Counted from the stretch's first letter, positions 28,069 through 41,337 are shown. The stretch is 64,000 nt of DNA from Janthinobacterium sp. J1-1 (GCF_030944405.1 NZ_CP132339.1:1240001-1304000), one strand, 5' to 3'. Notes: generated by a model from the sequence alone, not told the origin. Numbers and translations are program-made.

Positions 28069-28950
28069 TTGCCTTCCCATAATCCCAATCTGCGCAGCAT
28101 CTACGCGATGCTGGCCGCCGCCGGCCTGTTTTCCCTGATGGATACAGCGATGAAGCTGCTGTCCGAAACCTATCCCGCGATGCAGGTCACTGCCTTGCGC
28201 GCGCTGTCGTCCTTGCCGCTGGTATGCCTGTATCTGCTGTACCGTGGCGCCTTCAAGCATGTGCTGAAGGTGCGCTGGCCGCTGCATTTTTTGCGCGGTG
28301 CGCTGGGCATCGCCATGATTACCCTGTTCGCCTATGGCCTGAAACGCCTGTCGCTGGCCGAAGCGTATTCGCTGTTCTTTATCGCGCCGCTGCTGATCAC
28401 GGCGCTGTCGGTATTTATTTTGAAGGAGCGGGTCGACCTGGCGCGCTGGTGCGCGATCGCCGTGGGCCTGGGCGGCGTGCTGGTGGTGCTGCGCCCGGAA
28501 GGCGGCGACTTCCTGTCGCTGGCCGGCCTGGCCGTGCTGGCCGCGGCCGCCTGCTATGCCGTGTCGGCCATCACCGGCCGCATCCTCAGCCGCAGCGACG
28601 CCAGCGAAAGCATGGTGTTCTGGCTGATGATCATGATGGCGGCCGGCGGCGTGGCGCTGTCGTACCATGAATGGGTGGCGATCCGGCGCGAGGACTGGCT
28701 GCTGCTGGCCGGCTTGTCGGTCAGCGGTTTCCTGGGCCAGCTGGCGATCACGGAAGCGTTTCGCAGCGGCAAGGCGTCCAGCGTGGCGCCGTTCGAGTAT
28801 TCGGCCCTGGCCTGGGGCATGGGCCTGGACTGGCTGCTGTGGCGCACCCTGCCCGACGAGTACACCATGCTCGGCGCGGCCATCATTATCGCCAGCGGCA
28901 TCTATCTGGTGCGCAAGGAGGCGGCGCATATGGAAAGCGAACATCCTTGA
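28069..28950 (+). CDS. EamA/DMT-family membrane transporter
   Basis: The 293-residue inner-membrane protein has about ten helices in two EamA repeats, each starting with a helix such as SIYAMLAAAGLFSLMDTAMKLL and LAVLAAAACYAVSAITGRIL, and RALSSLPLV at the end of helix 2. I prefer the TTG at 28069, because AGGAG lies 5 nt upstream. The ATG at 28036 would add 11 residues but has no ribosome binding site. The substrate is unknown; relatives export amino acids or other metabolites. Confidence 0.85.
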   Translation: MPSHNPNLRSIYAMLAAAGLFSLMDTAMKLLSETYPAMQVTALRALSSLPLVCLYLLYRGAFKHVLKVRWPLHFLRGALGIAMITLFAYGLKRLSLAEAYSLFFIAPLLITALSVFILKERVDLARWCAIAVGLGGVLVVLRPEGGDFLSLAGLAVLAAAACYAVSAITGRILSRSDASESMVFWLMIMMAAGGVALSYHEWVAIRREDWLLLAGLSVSGFLGQLAITEAFRSGKASSVAPFEYSALAWGMGLDWLLWRTLPDEYTMLGAAIIIASGIYLVRKEAAHMESEHP

Positions 28951-29010
28951 CGGGTGTAACAGTTTTTTTGCCGGCCAGCATTCCATGCCGCAACTGGCTA
29001 TAATCGTGCC

Positions 29011-29946
29011 ATGTTAAAACAACGCACCATCAAACAATCGGTCCGCACCATCGGTGTCGGCTTGCACTCCGGCACCAAGGTCGAACTGACCTTGAGCCCG
29101 GCCGCCATCGACACGGGCATCGTGTTTCGCCGCATCGACCTGGTGCCGGTGGTGGAGTTTCCCGCCAGCGCCATGGCGGTGGGCGACACGCGCATGGCGT
29201 CCGTGCTGATCAAGGACGGCGCCCGCGTCTCGACCGTGGAACACCTGATGTCGGCCGCGGCCGGCCTCGGCATCGACAATATGTATATCGACGTGAACGC
29301 GGAAGAAATTCCCATCATGGATGGTTCGGCTTCTTCTTTCGTGTTCCTGCTGCAACAGGCTGGCGTGGAAGAGCAGGCGGCGGCCAAGAAATTCATCAAG
29401 GTGATCAAGCCGGTGGAAGTGCGTCACGGTACCGGCGCGGCCGAAAAATGGGCGCGGCTGTCGCCCTATGACGGCTTCAAGCTCGATTTTTTCATCGAAT
29501 TCAACCACCCGGCCGTCGACGGCACCATGCAGCGCGCCTCGGTCGACTTTGGCGACGTGTCCTATATCCATGACGTGGCGCGCGCGCGCACCTTCGGCTT
29601 CATGCAGGACGTGGAAAGCCTGCGCGGCATGGGCCTGGCCCGTGGCGGCTCGCTGGAAAACGCCATCGTGATGGACGAATACCGCATCCTGAACGCCGAC
29701 GGCCTGCGCTACGAAGACGAATTCGTGCGCCATAAAATCCTCGACGCGATTGGCGATTTGTATTTGGTGGGCCATCCGCTGCTGGCCTATTACACGGCCC
29801 ATAAATCGGGCCATGCGCTGAACAACCAGCTGCTGCTGGCGCTGCTGGAGCAGCCGGAGTCGTACGAGATCGTGTCGTTTGCCACCAATGAGGCGGCGCC
29901 ACAGTCCTACCTGCGCCAGATGGAACGCGAGTGGTCGCTGACGTAG
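29011..29946 (+). CDS. lpxC: UDP-3-O-acyl-N-acetylglucosamine deacetylase LpxC
   Basis: This zinc amidase carries out the committed step of lipid A synthesis. It has 311 residues. Zinc ligands are His78 (in VEHLM), His241 and Asp245 ([11 protein letters not shown]), with the catalytic-site segment HKSGHALNN near 264-272. The TAG stop lies within ACGTAGGTCGG, which is the first bases of a REP-like palindrome, so the repeat abuts or supplies the end of the gene. The order ftsZ-peroxiredoxin-lpxC-dciA-secA is typical of the family, but here it is interrupted by an accessory block and an IS. Confidence 0.97.
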   Translation: MLKQRTIKQSVRTIGVGLHSGTKVELTLSPAAIDTGIVFRRIDLVPVVEFPASAMAVGDTRMASVLIKDGARVSTVEHLMSAAAGLGIDNMYIDVNAEEIPIMDGSASSFVFLLQQAGVEEQAAAKKFIKVIKPVEVRHGTGAAEKWARLSPYDGFKLDFFIEFNHPAVDGTMQRASVDFGDVSYIHDVARARTFGFMQDVESLRGMGLARGGSLENAIVMDEYRILNADGLRYEDEFVRHKILDAIGDLYLVGHPLLAYYTAHKSGHALNNQLLLALLEQPESYEIVSFATNEAAPQSYLRQMEREWSLT

Positions 29947-30048
29947 GTCGGATTAGGTGGGGCCGCCGAGGCCCTTCGGGCCGTAATCCGACAACATTGT
30001 TGGCGTCTGCGGTGTTGTCGGATTACGGCCTGCGCGCTAATCCGACCT
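29941..30048. repeat. Pair of inverted REP-like palindromes (BIME-like), right arm cut by the IS
   Basis: Hairpin 1 has arms GTCGGATTA (29947-29955) and TAATCCGAC (29984-29992). Hairpin 2 has GTCGGATTA (30017-30025) and TAATCCGAC (30038-30046). The outer ends are mirror images: the left edge reads ACGTAGGTCGGATTAG, whose reverse complement is CTAATCCGACCTACGT. The right edge reads CTAATCCGACCT and then breaks off where the IS begins; the missing ACGT is found directly after the IS at 31262-31265. A related single copy lies at 26230. Confidence 0.85.
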
Positions 30049-30050
30049 TG

Positions 30051-30056
30051 TATTAT
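30051..30056 (+). promoter_or_regulatory. -10 half of a split promoter at the IS left end
   Basis: TATTAT lies 2 nt inside the left end. The right end carries TTGACG at 31240-31245. When the excised element closes into a circle through the CT core, the two hexamers come to lie 18 nt apart, forming a consensus-like promoter that would transcribe the 5' non-coding RNA (start near 30063) and the transposase. In the integrated state the halves are separated. Confidence 0.65.
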
Positions 30057-30062
30057 TCCTCT

Positions 30063-31243
<1,181 letters not shown>

Positions 31244-31282
31244 CGGGGGATAACAGTATCTACGTGCTGCTGCCTGGCGCTC

Positions 31283-31792
31283 CTAATCTTTAGCTTCGCG
31301 GTGATGCCGCACCAGCCTGCGCAGCGCCGCGATCAGCTGATCGTTCTGTTTCGACGCCGGCAGCGCCGTGCTCAATTCTTCCAGCGCCGACATGGCTTTT
31401 TCCGGCAACACCAGCGCCCGCGTATGAACGATGGGCGCGATGCTTTTGGTCACCTGCACCTTGAGCTTGATGCCCGCAATCTGCCAGCCTTTTCTTTCCA
31501 GTTCCCCTTGCAGTTTCGGCAGTTGCTGCTTGAGCTTGGCCGCCAGCGCGGCGTTCGGTATGGCCAGCACCAGCTGGCCCGCTTCGAACTGCAGGATATC
31601 GCAGTGCTCGAACATGGCCGGCAAGGCCTGGGCGCAATCTTTTTGCAGGGCGGCCAGGCGCTTGACGGTGGGCATCAGGGACGCCATCGTCGCGTTGCCG
31701 CGCAAGAAATCGGTGGCGCCCGTGACGGCCGGGCCCGGGCGGGCAAAGCCGTAGCTGCGGCGCGGTGCCGGCGAGTAAGTGGGATTTCGCAT
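31283..31792 (-). CDS. dciA: DUF721 protein, probable DnaB helicase loader DciA
   Basis: The 169-residue protein has a DUF721/KH-like domain (about 35-120). MPTVKRLAALQKDCAQALPAMFEHC leads into FEAGQLVLAIPNAALAAKLKQQ. DciA is the ancestral loader of the replicative helicase in bacteria that lack DnaC. I chose MRNPTYSPAPRRSYGF as the start; an upstream frame of 55 residues is cysteine- and histidine-rich and not family-like. The position between lpxC and secA, on the opposite strand, is conserved in betaproteobacteria. The IS right end lies only 21 nt beyond its stop. Confidence 0.85.
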   Translation of the reverse strand: MRNPTYSPAPRRSYGFARPGPAVTGATDFLRGNATMASLMPTVKRLAALQKDCAQALPAMFEHCDILQFEAGQLVLAIPNAALAAKLKQQLPKLQGELERKGWQIAGIKLKVQVTKSIAPIVHTRALVLPEKAMSALEELSTALPASKQNDQLIAALRRLVRHHREAKD

Positions 31793-32055
31793 GGCCGAAA
31801 CATAGCACACTCGCCCGCGCATGGCGAGGGCGGCAGTCGCCTGCGATGGGGCCATACCGTGCGCAAAATGTCCGCAATTTCCCTGCATTGTTTGTCTTAA
31901 AGCTATTGTTATATAGTGCATGATCCCAACCTTGGGGGGAACGCATGATAAAATCATCGTCTTTTGCCATAGTCGAACTCCGTGCGGTCATGCGATTGTC
32001 ACCTCGCTGTCAGCTACCGAGCTTTTTTTAACGGCGTTTTTTCAAGAATTCAAGC

Positions 32056-34830
<2,775 letters not shown>

Positions 34831-34851
34831 AGGCGGTTTGACAGCCTGAAC

Positions 34852-34882
34852 AAAAACGGAGACCGCGGTCTCCGTTTTTTTT
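34852..34882 (+). terminator. Terminator of secA
   Basis: AAAAA, then the self-complementary CGGAGACCGCGGTCTCCG, then eight T. A strong intrinsic terminator 21 nt after the secA stop, bidirectional in form. Confidence 0.92.
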
Positions 34883-34968
34883 GTCCGTGGGTCCGGTGCG
34901 CCGCATGGTCAGCGCTGGCGCGAAGGCGCTACAATAGCGCTTCCTTTTCCCCTCGCAGAAGAACTCAT

Positions 34969-36207
34969 ATGGCCGTCAATTCTCCCAAGCCCGTCGCCGC
35001 CGACCTGAAAGCCGTCGCCGGTATTGAAATCGGTGTTGCCGAAGCCGGCATCAAGAAGCCGAACCGCAAGGATTTGCTGGTATTGAAGCTGGCGCCGACC
35101 GCCACCGTGGCCGGCGTGTTTACCTTGAACCGCTTCTGCGCCGCGCCGGTGCAGATCTCGAAAGCCAACCTGGCGGCCGTCACCGCCGGCGCCGCGCCGA
35201 TCCGCGCGCTGCTGGTCAACACCGGCAATGCCAATGCGGGCACGGGTGAATCGGGCCTGGCCGCCGCCCAGGACAGCTGCGCCGCGCTGGCCGAGTTGCT
35301 GGGCTGCACGCCGCAGCAGATCCTGCCGTTTTCCACCGGCGTGATCCTCGAACCCCTGCCGGTACAGCGCCTGGTGGCCGGCCTGCCGCAAGCCGTCGCC
35401 GCACTCACGCAAGATAACTGGTTCTCGGCGGCCGAAGCCATCATGACCACCGACACGCAGCCGAAAGCCGGTTCGCGCACGGTCACCATCGAGGGCCATA
35501 CGGTCACCCTGACCGGCATCAGCAAGGGCGCCGGCATGATCAAGCCGAACATGGCCACCATGCTCGGTTTCCTGGCATTCGACGCCACTGTGGCCCAGCC
35601 GGTGCTCGATCAACTGGTCAAGCAGGCGGCCGACAAATCGTTCAACTGCATCACCATCGACGGCGACACGTCCACCAATGACTCCTTCATGCTGGTCGCC
35701 ACCGGCGCCGGCAGCCTGGTGATCGACTCGGTCGATGCGCCCGGCTACGCCGCACTGGCCGCCGCCGTCACCGAACTGTCGACCTTTCTCGCGCAAGCCA
35801 TCGTGCGCGACGGCGAAGGCGCGACCAAGTTCATGACCGTGACCGTGGAAGACGGCCGCAGCATGGAAGAGTGCCGCAAGATCGCTTATTCGATCGCCCA
35901 TTCGCCGCTGGTAAAAACCGCGTTCTTTGCCTCCGACCCGAACCTGGGCCGCATCCTGGCCGCCATCGGTTATGCCGGCGTGGACGACCTGGACGTCAGC
36001 CTGCTGAACCTGTACCTGGACGATGTATGGGTGGCCAAGAATGGCGGCCGCAATCCCGACTACCAGGAGCAGGACGGCCAGCGCGTGATGCAGCAAAGCG
36101 AAATCACCATCCGCGTGAAACTGGCGCGCGGCGATGCTGCTGCCACCGTCTGGACCTGCGACCTGTCGCATGATTACGTGTCGATCAACGCCGACTACCG
36201 TTCATGA
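34969..36207 (+). CDS. argJ: Bifunctional ornithine acetyltransferase / N-acetylglutamate synthase ArgJ
   Basis: ArgJ recycles the acetyl group in arginine biosynthesis. The 412-residue precursor is expected to cleave itself at [10 protein letters not shown], with Thr197 as the new N-terminal nucleophile of the beta chain. Other family motifs are [11 protein letters not shown] and [10 protein letters not shown]. It begins a short operon with the DUF815 ATPase, whose start overlaps its stop by 4 nt. Confidence 0.96.
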   Translation: MAVNSPKPVAADLKAVAGIEIGVAEAGIKKPNRKDLLVLKLAPTATVAGVFTLNRFCAAPVQISKANLAAVTAGAAPIRALLVNTGNANAGTGESGLAAAQDSCAALAELLGCTPQQILPFSTGVILEPLPVQRLVAGLPQAVAALTQDNWFSAAEAIMTTDTQPKAGSRTVTIEGHTVTLTGISKGAGMIKPNMATMLGFLAFDATVAQPVLDQLVKQAADKSFNCITIDGDTSTNDSFMLVATGAGSLVIDSVDAPGYAALAAAVTELSTFLAQAIVRDGEGATKFMTVTVEDGRSMEECRKIAYSIAHSPLVKTAFFASDPNLGRILAAIGYAGVDDLDVSLLNLYLDDVWVAKNGGRNPDYQEQDGQRVMQQSEITIRVKLARGDAAATVWTCDLSHDYVSINADYRS

Positions 36208-37085
36208 CCGGCCTCGAACAATTCCTGCAGCGCGCGGAAAGCCTGCTGGCGCGCGTGGAGGCGATCCTGCCGGCCGCCACGCCGGCCGTCGACTGGAACA
36301 GTTTTGCCTTTCGCTGGCGCCGGCGGCAGGGCGCCGCCAGCCATCTGCAGGCGGTGGCCCATGTGTCGAACATCGCACTCGATGACCTGCACAATATCGG
36401 CACGCAAAAGGCCCAGATCGAGCAGAACACGCGCCAGTTCGTCAGTGGCCGGCCGGCCAACAATGTGCTGCTGACGGGCGCGCGCGGCACCGGCAAGTCG
36501 TCGCTGATCAAGGCCTGCCTGAACCAGTTTTCTGGCCAGGGCCTGCGCCTGATCGAGGTCGACAAGGCGGACCTGGCCGACCTGCCCGACATCGTCGACC
36601 TGGTGGCGGCGCGCCCCGAGCGCTTCATCATCTTTTGCGACGACCTGTCGTTCGAAGAAGGCGAGAGCGGCTACAAGGCGCTGAAGGTGGCGCTGGACGG
36701 CAGCATCGCCGCGCAGTCGGACAATGTGCTGATCTATGCCACCTCGAACCGGCGCCATCTGATGCCGGAACGCATGTCGGACAACAGCAGCTACAAGACC
36801 GACGACGATGGCGACCTGCATCCGGGCGAAACGGTGGAGGAAAAGATTTCCCTGTCCGAACGCTTCGGGTTGTGGCTGTCGTTCTATCCGTTCAAGCAGG
36901 ATGATTACCTCGATATCGCCGCGCACTGGCTGGCCTCGTTCGGCTGCAGCCCGGAACAGATCGCGCAAGCGCGCGGCGACGCCCTGCGCTGGGCCTTGCA
37001 GCGCGGCTCGCGGTCGGGCCGGGTGGCGTGGCAGTTTGCGCGCGATTATGCGGGTAAACTTCCTGCCGGAAAGCTGCCGCAATGA
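36204..37085 (+). CDS. DUF815-family AAA+ ATP-binding protein
   Basis: The 293-residue protein has Walker [10 protein letters not shown] near residue 92 and Walker B-like [14 protein letters not shown] near 140-150. Then comes the conserved [15 protein letters not shown] with the sensor asparagine and arginine residues. It belongs to the DUF815 group (COG2607), predicted ATPases of the AAA+ superfamily without established function. It is translationally coupled to argJ and to the NUDIX gene, a common arrangement in Burkholderiales. Confidence 0.9.
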   Translation: MTGLEQFLQRAESLLARVEAILPAATPAVDWNSFAFRWRRRQGAASHLQAVAHVSNIALDDLHNIGTQKAQIEQNTRQFVSGRPANNVLLTGARGTGKSSLIKACLNQFSGQGLRLIEVDKADLADLPDIVDLVAARPERFIIFCDDLSFEEGESGYKALKVALDGSIAAQSDNVLIYATSNRRHLMPERMSDNSSYKTDDDGDLHPGETVEEKISLSERFGLWLSFYPFKQDDYLDIAAHWLASFGCSPEQIAQARGDALRWALQRGSRSGRVAWQFARDYAGKLPAGKLPQ

Positions 37086-37504
37086 GCGAGGTGAAAGTCA
37101 AACCGGTCGATGTCGCCGTCGGCATCCTGATGAAACCGAATGGCGATGTCCTGCTGGGCCAGCGCCCGGCCGGCAAACCATATGATGGCTATTGGGAGTT
37201 TCCCGGCGGTAAAGTCGAGCCGGGCGAAGCCATCCTCGATGCGCTGAAACGCGAGTTTGTCGAGGAACTGGGCCTGCAGATCGACAGCGCCGAAGCCTGG
37301 TGCGGCGTGGAGTATGTCTATCCGCACGCCCATGTGCGGCTGCATTTCTATATCAGCCGCGACTGGCGTGGCGAGCCGCAAAGCCTGGAAGGCCAGGCCT
37401 TTGCCTGGCAGGGCACGGTGGGGGTGGAGCCCTTGCTGCCGGCCACGATTCCCCTGCTGGAATGGCTGGACGTGGTGCGCCGCGAAAGTACGACATCGGC
37501 TTGA
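37082..37504 (+). CDS. mutT: NUDIX hydrolase, MutT-like
   Basis: The 140-residue protein is likely to hydrolyse 8-oxo-dGTP or related nucleotides and so prevent transversions. The NUDIX box spans residues 43-65 and matches GX5EX7REUXEEXGU (Glu49, Arg57, Glu58, Glu61, Glu62). The preceding GQRPAGKPYDGYWEFPG is characteristic of MutT. The ATG overlaps the ATPase stop by 4 nt. Confidence 0.93.
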   Translation: MSEVKVKPVDVAVGILMKPNGDVLLGQRPAGKPYDGYWEFPGGKVEPGEAILDALKREFVEELGLQIDSAEAWCGVEYVYPHAHVRLHFYISRDWRGEPQSLEGQAFAWQGTVGVEPLLPATIPLLEWLDVVRRESTTSA

Positions 37505-37587
37505 CGGCCCGCGCCTGATTGCCGCTCCCGCCTTGCATTACACGGTCTTTCCGCTAAAGTCATTGATGACGATAGCGGGAGACTCGC

Positions 37588-37803
37588 ATGGCGCTGACCC
37601 TGACCCTGACCTTCAACGACGCCGATGAACTGCTGCTGGCCGCGCTGCACAAGCGCGCCCGCGCCCATGGCCGCAGCATCGAGGAGGAGCACCGCGACAT
37701 CCTGCGCAGCGTGCTGCGTCCGCTGCCCAGGCGCCCGCTCGACGATATCCTGCGCGGCATGCCCGACGTGGGCAGCGAGGCCGACTTTGGCCGCGACCAA
37801 TAG
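37588..37803 (+). CDS. FitA/VapB-like antitoxin with ribbon-helix-helix fold
   Basis: The 71-residue protein has an N-terminal Arc/RHH-like segment (ALTLTLTFNDADELLLAALHKRARAHGRSIEEEHRDILR, of which TLTLTFNDADELLLAALHKR is the DNA-contacting strand and first helix). The C-terminal tail, DILRGMPDVGSEADFGR, is typical of the toxin-wrapping tails of FitA-type antitoxins. It lies directly before a PIN-domain gene (1 nt gap), so the two form a type II toxin-antitoxin module. Mutual regulation by binding to their own promoter is inferred from the family. Confidence 0.85.
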   Translation: MALTLTLTFNDADELLLAALHKRARAHGRSIEEEHRDILRSVLRPLPRRPLDDILRGMPDVGSEADFGRDQ

Positions 37804-37804
37804 C

Positions 37805-38224
37805 ATGCCCGGCTATCTGCTGGACGCCGACGTGGTCAACGCCGCGCGCAAGGGAGCCAAGGCGCCGCCCGGCGTGCGATCCTGGTTCGAGCGGGTGGCG
37901 CCCGACGAGCGCTACCTGCCGGTGCAGGCGGTGGCGCAATGGCGCGCCGGCATCCGGCAGCTATGGCGGCGCGGCGCCAGCATGGAAGCGCTGGCGATGG
38001 AAGGCTGGCTGGAGGCGGTGTTGCGCGAGTATGCGGCGCGCCTGCTCGAGTTCGATCTCGATTGCGCGCTGGTGTGGGCCCGCTTGCAGGACCACGGTAG
38101 GGGTGTCGATGGCCAGATCGCGGCGATGGGCATCGCCCATGGCCTGACGGTGGTCAGCGGCCGGCTGGACCGCTATGCGGGATCGGGCCTGCGGCTTGAA
38201 AACCCGTTTAGTCATAACGCCTGA
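37805..38224 (+). CDS. PIN-domain toxin (VapC/FitB type), with one acidic residue replaced
   Basis: The 139-residue protein has a PIN-domain layout. Asp7 lies in LLDADVVN, Asp102 in VDGQIAAMGIAHG and Asp122 in SGRLDRYAGSGLRLENPF. PIN toxins cleave RNA with a cluster of acidic residues. The usual glutamate of the second motif (SVVTLGELRRG-like) aligns with Gln45 in VQAVAQWRAG, so activity may be reduced or altered. The true start is the ATG at 37805; the frame is open further upstream only as a shadow of the antitoxin gene. It is followed by convergent yacG. Confidence 0.85.
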   Translation: MPGYLLDADVVNAARKGAKAPPGVRSWFERVAPDERYLPVQAVAQWRAGIRQLWRRGASMEALAMEGWLEAVLREYAARLLEFDLDCALVWARLQDHGRGVDGQIAAMGIAHGLTVVSGRLDRYAGSGLRLENPFSHNA

Positions 38225-38336
38225 CAAAACCGTAGCGAGCGGATGTGAATTGTGGCTGAGAAGCGGAGCTGTGCGAATGCACAGTGAGCATCGGTGGCCG
38301 CAAGTCGCGCCGCGCAGTAGGTTTGGTCAGATGTTA

Positions 38337-38528
38337 TTAATGCGCGGGTTTGTTTTCTTCATCATCCAATGGATCGTCGAGCGGGTCGGCGGCCGGGATC
38401 GTGTATTTCTCTTCGGCCCAGGCGCCCAGATCGATCTGCTTGCAGCGATTCGAACAGAAGGGGCGGAAGGTATTGGCCTCGGTCCATTCGACTTTGGCGG
38501 CGCAGGTAGGGCAGTTAACAACGGTCAT
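38337..38528 (-). CDS. yacG: DNA gyrase inhibitor / zinc protein YacG
   Basis: The 63-residue zinc-ribbon protein has two CxxC pairs, NCPTC at 6-9 and FCSNRC at 25-29, followed by [12 protein letters not shown], the YacG signature, and an acidic Asp/Glu-rich tail. E. coli YacG binds GyrB and inhibits supercoiling. Together with zapD and coaE on the same strand this is the conserved coaE-zapD-yacG string. Confidence 0.95.
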   Translation of the reverse strand: MTVVNCPTCAAKVEWTEANTFRPFCSNRCKQIDLGAWAEEKYTIPAADPLDDPLDDEENKPAH

Positions 38529-38539
38529 GGCAAGAACAA

Positions 38540-39295
38540 TTAAAAATTACACAGCGTGAGCTCGAAGGGGACATCTTCTTCGAGCGGCTTGGGTTTCAGG
38601 TCGCCGCCCTGGGTGGTAAAGCGCACCCACAGCATGTATTTATTGGCGGAGATTTCGGGAATCGCGCCGCTGGCCTCGTCGAGGCTCAAACGCAGCATCT
38701 GGTAGACCTTACCTTGCAGCATTTGCTGGAAGCTGCCGGCATTGGCGATCAGCTTGACGGGACCGCCCGAATCGCGCAGCAGGCGCAGCACCAGCGCCAG
38801 CGCGTCGAACAGCGGCGCCAGCGGGGCGAACCAGGCCTGGATATCGGCCAGGCGCTGTTCCGAGCTGCGCTGCTGCCAGGCATAGTAGGACGGCAAGTCG
38901 AATTCGCAGGCGCCGCCGGGAATGATGGTGCGGCCGCGGATGCTCATCAGCCATTCATTGTCGCGGATATTCTGCCCGGTCTTGCCTTGCGCCGCCACCA
39001 GGGCGCCGCTAACGCTGTCGAGTTCGCCGAGGATGGCGTCCAGGGTTTCCGGTTCCACGTTCGGATTGCTGCGGTAGCCGAGCAGGCTCTGGCGCTGGCG
39101 TTCGAGTTCCTGCAACAGATCGGACTTCAGGTCGGCGCGGCCGGCCACTTCCAGCATGTCGAAGATAGTTGCCAATGCAACATGGTGCTGCATCGCGTGC
39201 TCTTGCTGGACGAAGAACTTGAATTTGTCGTACAGGTCTTCCAGCCGCAACAGCGTACGTATGCGTTCGTTGAAAGGGTATTCGTAGACAATCAA
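38540..39295 (-). CDS. zapD: Cell division protein ZapD
   Basis: ZapD cross-links FtsZ filaments and stabilises the Z ring. The 251-residue protein starts [20 protein letters not shown], the family's conserved N-terminus. It must use a TTG start, with AAGGGA about 6 nt before it; the only ATG in frame lies 17 codons further upstream and would add residues unlike ZapD. It lies 11 nt before yacG and 62 nt after coaE. Confidence 0.93.
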   Translation of the reverse strand: MIVYEYPFNERIRTLLRLEDLYDKFKFFVQQEHAMQHHVALATIFDMLEVAGRADLKSDLLQELERQRQSLLGYRSNPNVEPETLDAILGELDSVSGALVAAQGKTGQNIRDNEWLMSIRGRTIIPGGACEFDLPSYYAWQQRSSEQRLADIQAWFAPLAPLFDALALVLRLLRDSGGPVKLIANAGSFQQMLQGKVYQMLRLSLDEASGAIPEISANKYMLWVRFTTQGGDLKPKPLEEDVPFELTLCNF

Positions 39296-39357
39296 AATAA
39301 TTCCCTTAAGTATGGACCTGCAAGCAATCCCGTGATTCTGAACCAAGCGTCGACAAA

Positions 39358-40026
39358 TTACAAATGCTGCGAGGCCATTCCCGCCATTCTTTTTGAAAAT
39401 GCCAGATATACCTCGTGCAAGAGGGCGATCTGCGGTTCCAGGGCCGCCAGGTCGCCATTGTTATCGATCACATCATCGGCCGCTCCCAGGCGCATGGCCC
39501 GCGTCGCCTGCGTCGCCATGATGGCTTTCACTTGTGCTTCCGACAGGCCATTGCGCTGCATCACGCGCGCCACCTGCAGGCTTTCCTGGCAGTCGATCAC
39601 CAGCACGCGGTTGACCCGTTCCACCCAGCCGCCCGATTCGACCAGCAGTGGCACGGCAAAGATCACATAGCTGCCGGTGGCGCCGGCCGCGGCCGCCAGG
39701 GTGGCCGCGCGGATGCGCGGATGCAAAATCGCTTCCAGCCGGCGCTTGGCCTGCGGATCGGAAAACACCAGTTCGCGCATTTTGGCACGGTCCATCGCGC
39801 CGTTCGCGTCAAGCATCCCGGCGCCAAATTCCGCCAGCAGCGCCGGCATGGCCGCGCCATTGGCGGCCGTCAGGCTGTGCGCGATCTCGTCGGTATCGAC
39901 GATGGAGGCGCCGCGCGCGGCAAACAGATTGGCCACCGTGCTCTTGCCGCAGCCGATGCCGCCGGTCAGGCCGATGCTGAAATAAGGTGCGCCGTGCGTC
40001 GTGCCAGATTCTGTCATGTGTTCCAT
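39358..40026 (-). CDS. coaE: Dephospho-CoA kinase CoaE
   Basis: CoaE performs the last step of coenzyme A synthesis, phosphorylating the ribose 3' hydroxyl. It has 222 residues. The P-loop [12 protein letters not shown] begins near residue 19, DTDEIAH is the substrate-contact motif, and the lid region includes REL and [12 protein letters not shown]. The start may be Met1 or Met4 (MEHMTESG). It begins 4 nt after pilD. Confidence 0.95.
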   Translation of the reverse strand: MEHMTESGTTHGAPYFSIGLTGGIGCGKSTVANLFAARGASIVDTDEIAHSLTAANGAAMPALLAEFGAGMLDANGAMDRAKMRELVFSDPQAKRRLEAILHPRIRAATLAAAAGATGSYVIFAVPLLVESGGWVERVNRVLVIDCQESLQVARVMQRNGLSEAQVKAIMATQATRAMRLGAADDVIDNNGDLAALEPQIALLHEVYLAFSKRMAGMASQHL

Positions 40027-40030
40027 TCGG

Positions 40031-40900
40031 TCAGCCCACCAGACCCAGGGTCAGCTGCGACAGCGGCGCGCCATACAGCAGGGCGATCACGCCGGCGGCG
40101 GCCAGGTAGGGACCGAAGGGAATGGGTTTGTCGCGCCCGCGTTTGGCAAACACGATCAGGACGATGCCGACCAGCGCGCCGACCACGGACGACAATAAAA
40201 TAATCGTCGGCAGCATGGTCCAGCCCAGCCAGGCGCCCAGCGCCGCCAGCAATTTGAAGTCACCATACCCCATTCCTTCCTTGCCTGTCGCCAGCTTGAA
40301 GGCCCAGTAGACGCTCCACAGGGCCAGGTAGCCGGCAGCCGCGCCGATCACGGCGTCGGCAAGCGGCACGAAGGTGCCGTTGATATTGACCAGCAACCCC
40401 GCCCACAGCAGCGGAAACGTCAGGTCGTCGGGCAGCATCTGCGTATCGGCGTCGATAAAGGTCATGGCGATCAGCAGGAAGGCGAACAGCAAAGTGGCCA
40501 GCCCGGTCCAGCCGCTGCCGAAATGCCAGACCAGCAGCGCCGACAGCGCGCCCGTCAACATTTCCACCAGCGGATAGCGCGGCGAAATCGGCGCCTTGCA
40601 GGCGCGGCACTGGCCGCGCAGGGCCAGGTAGCTGACGACGGGAATGTTTTCCAGCGCGGTGATGCGGTGGCCGCAGGCGGTGCAGTGCGAATGCGGCAGC
40701 ATCAGATTGTATTTGTCGGTGTGCGGCGGCGGCTTGCCGCTTTCCACCGCCACGTAATTGTCGGACTCGCGCTGCATCATCTTCGGGATGCGGTGGATCA
40801 CGACATTGAGAAAGCTGCCGACGATCAGGCCGAACAGGGCGGCGACCAGCGTGACGAACAGATTGCCGGGCGCGGCGAACAACAGGGTATCTTGCAGCAT
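40031..40900 (-). CDS. pilD: Prepilin peptidase / N-methyltransferase PilD
   Basis: This integral membrane aspartic protease cleaves and N-methylates type IV prepilins and type II secretion pseudopilins. It has 289 residues. The cytoplasmic loop has two CxxC pairs (HCTACGHR and QCRACKAP). The catalytic aspartates are in [14 protein letters not shown] and [13 protein letters not shown] first N-terminal hydrophobic stretch and about seven further helices are visible. It is separated from pilC by a toxin-antitoxin pair. Confidence 0.95.
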   Translation of the reverse strand: MLQDTLLFAAPGNLFVTLVAALFGLIVGSFLNVVIHRIPKMMQRESDNYVAVESGKPPPHTDKYNLMLPHSHCTACGHRITALENIPVVSYLALRGQCRACKAPISPRYPLVEMLTGALSALLVWHFGSGWTGLATLLFAFLLIAMTFIDADTQMLPDDLTFPLLWAGLLVNINGTFVPLADAVIGAAAGYLALWSVYWAFKLATGKEGMGYGDFKLLAALGAWLGWTMLPTIILLSSVVGALVGIVLIVFAKRGRDKPIPFGPYLAAAGVIALLYGAPLSQLTLGLVG

Positions 40901-41004
40901 GGTGGTCTAGTCAGGGTGGGATGTTGCCGTGCAAACAGTTGCCGGCACTGCGCAGTGTAAAACATCCTCACCCTTCCGGGGAACTTTCGGCAGACCGCCG
41001 CTGC

Positions 41005-41337
41005 TTACGCGATCGAGAACATCACCCGCTTGCCGGTGCGCGCCAGCATGTCGACCAGCGCGTCGATGGTGAATTTCGGGGTTTTCCTGTTGATCATGTC
41101 GGATACGCGCGGGCGCGTCACGCCAAGGATCTGCGCGGCATCGGCCTGCTTGAGGTTTTCGGTAGCCATCCACAGCGCCAACTCTCCCATCAGTTTTTCC
41201 TTGATGGCGATCTTGTCCGAGATGATGCGCTGCGACTGCGCCTGCAGCGCCTGCGCTTCCGCGGGTTCAAAGCCCAGGTCGGCGAAGACGTTGCCGCCAG
41301 CGGGCGTGATGCGGGCTGATTTGGTGTTGATGCTCAT
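41005..41337 (-). CDS. XRE-family antitoxin
   Basis: The 110-residue protein has a helix-turn-helix in its C-terminal half (LKQADAAQILGVTRPRVSDM, about 62-81). It belongs to the HTH_37-type antitoxins that pair with Gp49-like toxins. The N-terminus (NVFADLGFEPAEAQALQAQS) matches the family's FxDLG motif. Its start overlaps the toxin stop by 4 nt. By analogy it neutralises the toxin and represses the pair. Confidence 0.9.
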   Translation of the reverse strand: MSINTKSARITPAGGNVFADLGFEPAEAQALQAQSQRIISDKIAIKEKLMGELALWMATENLKQADAAQILGVTRPRVSDMINRKTPKFTIDALVDMLARTGKRVMFSIA

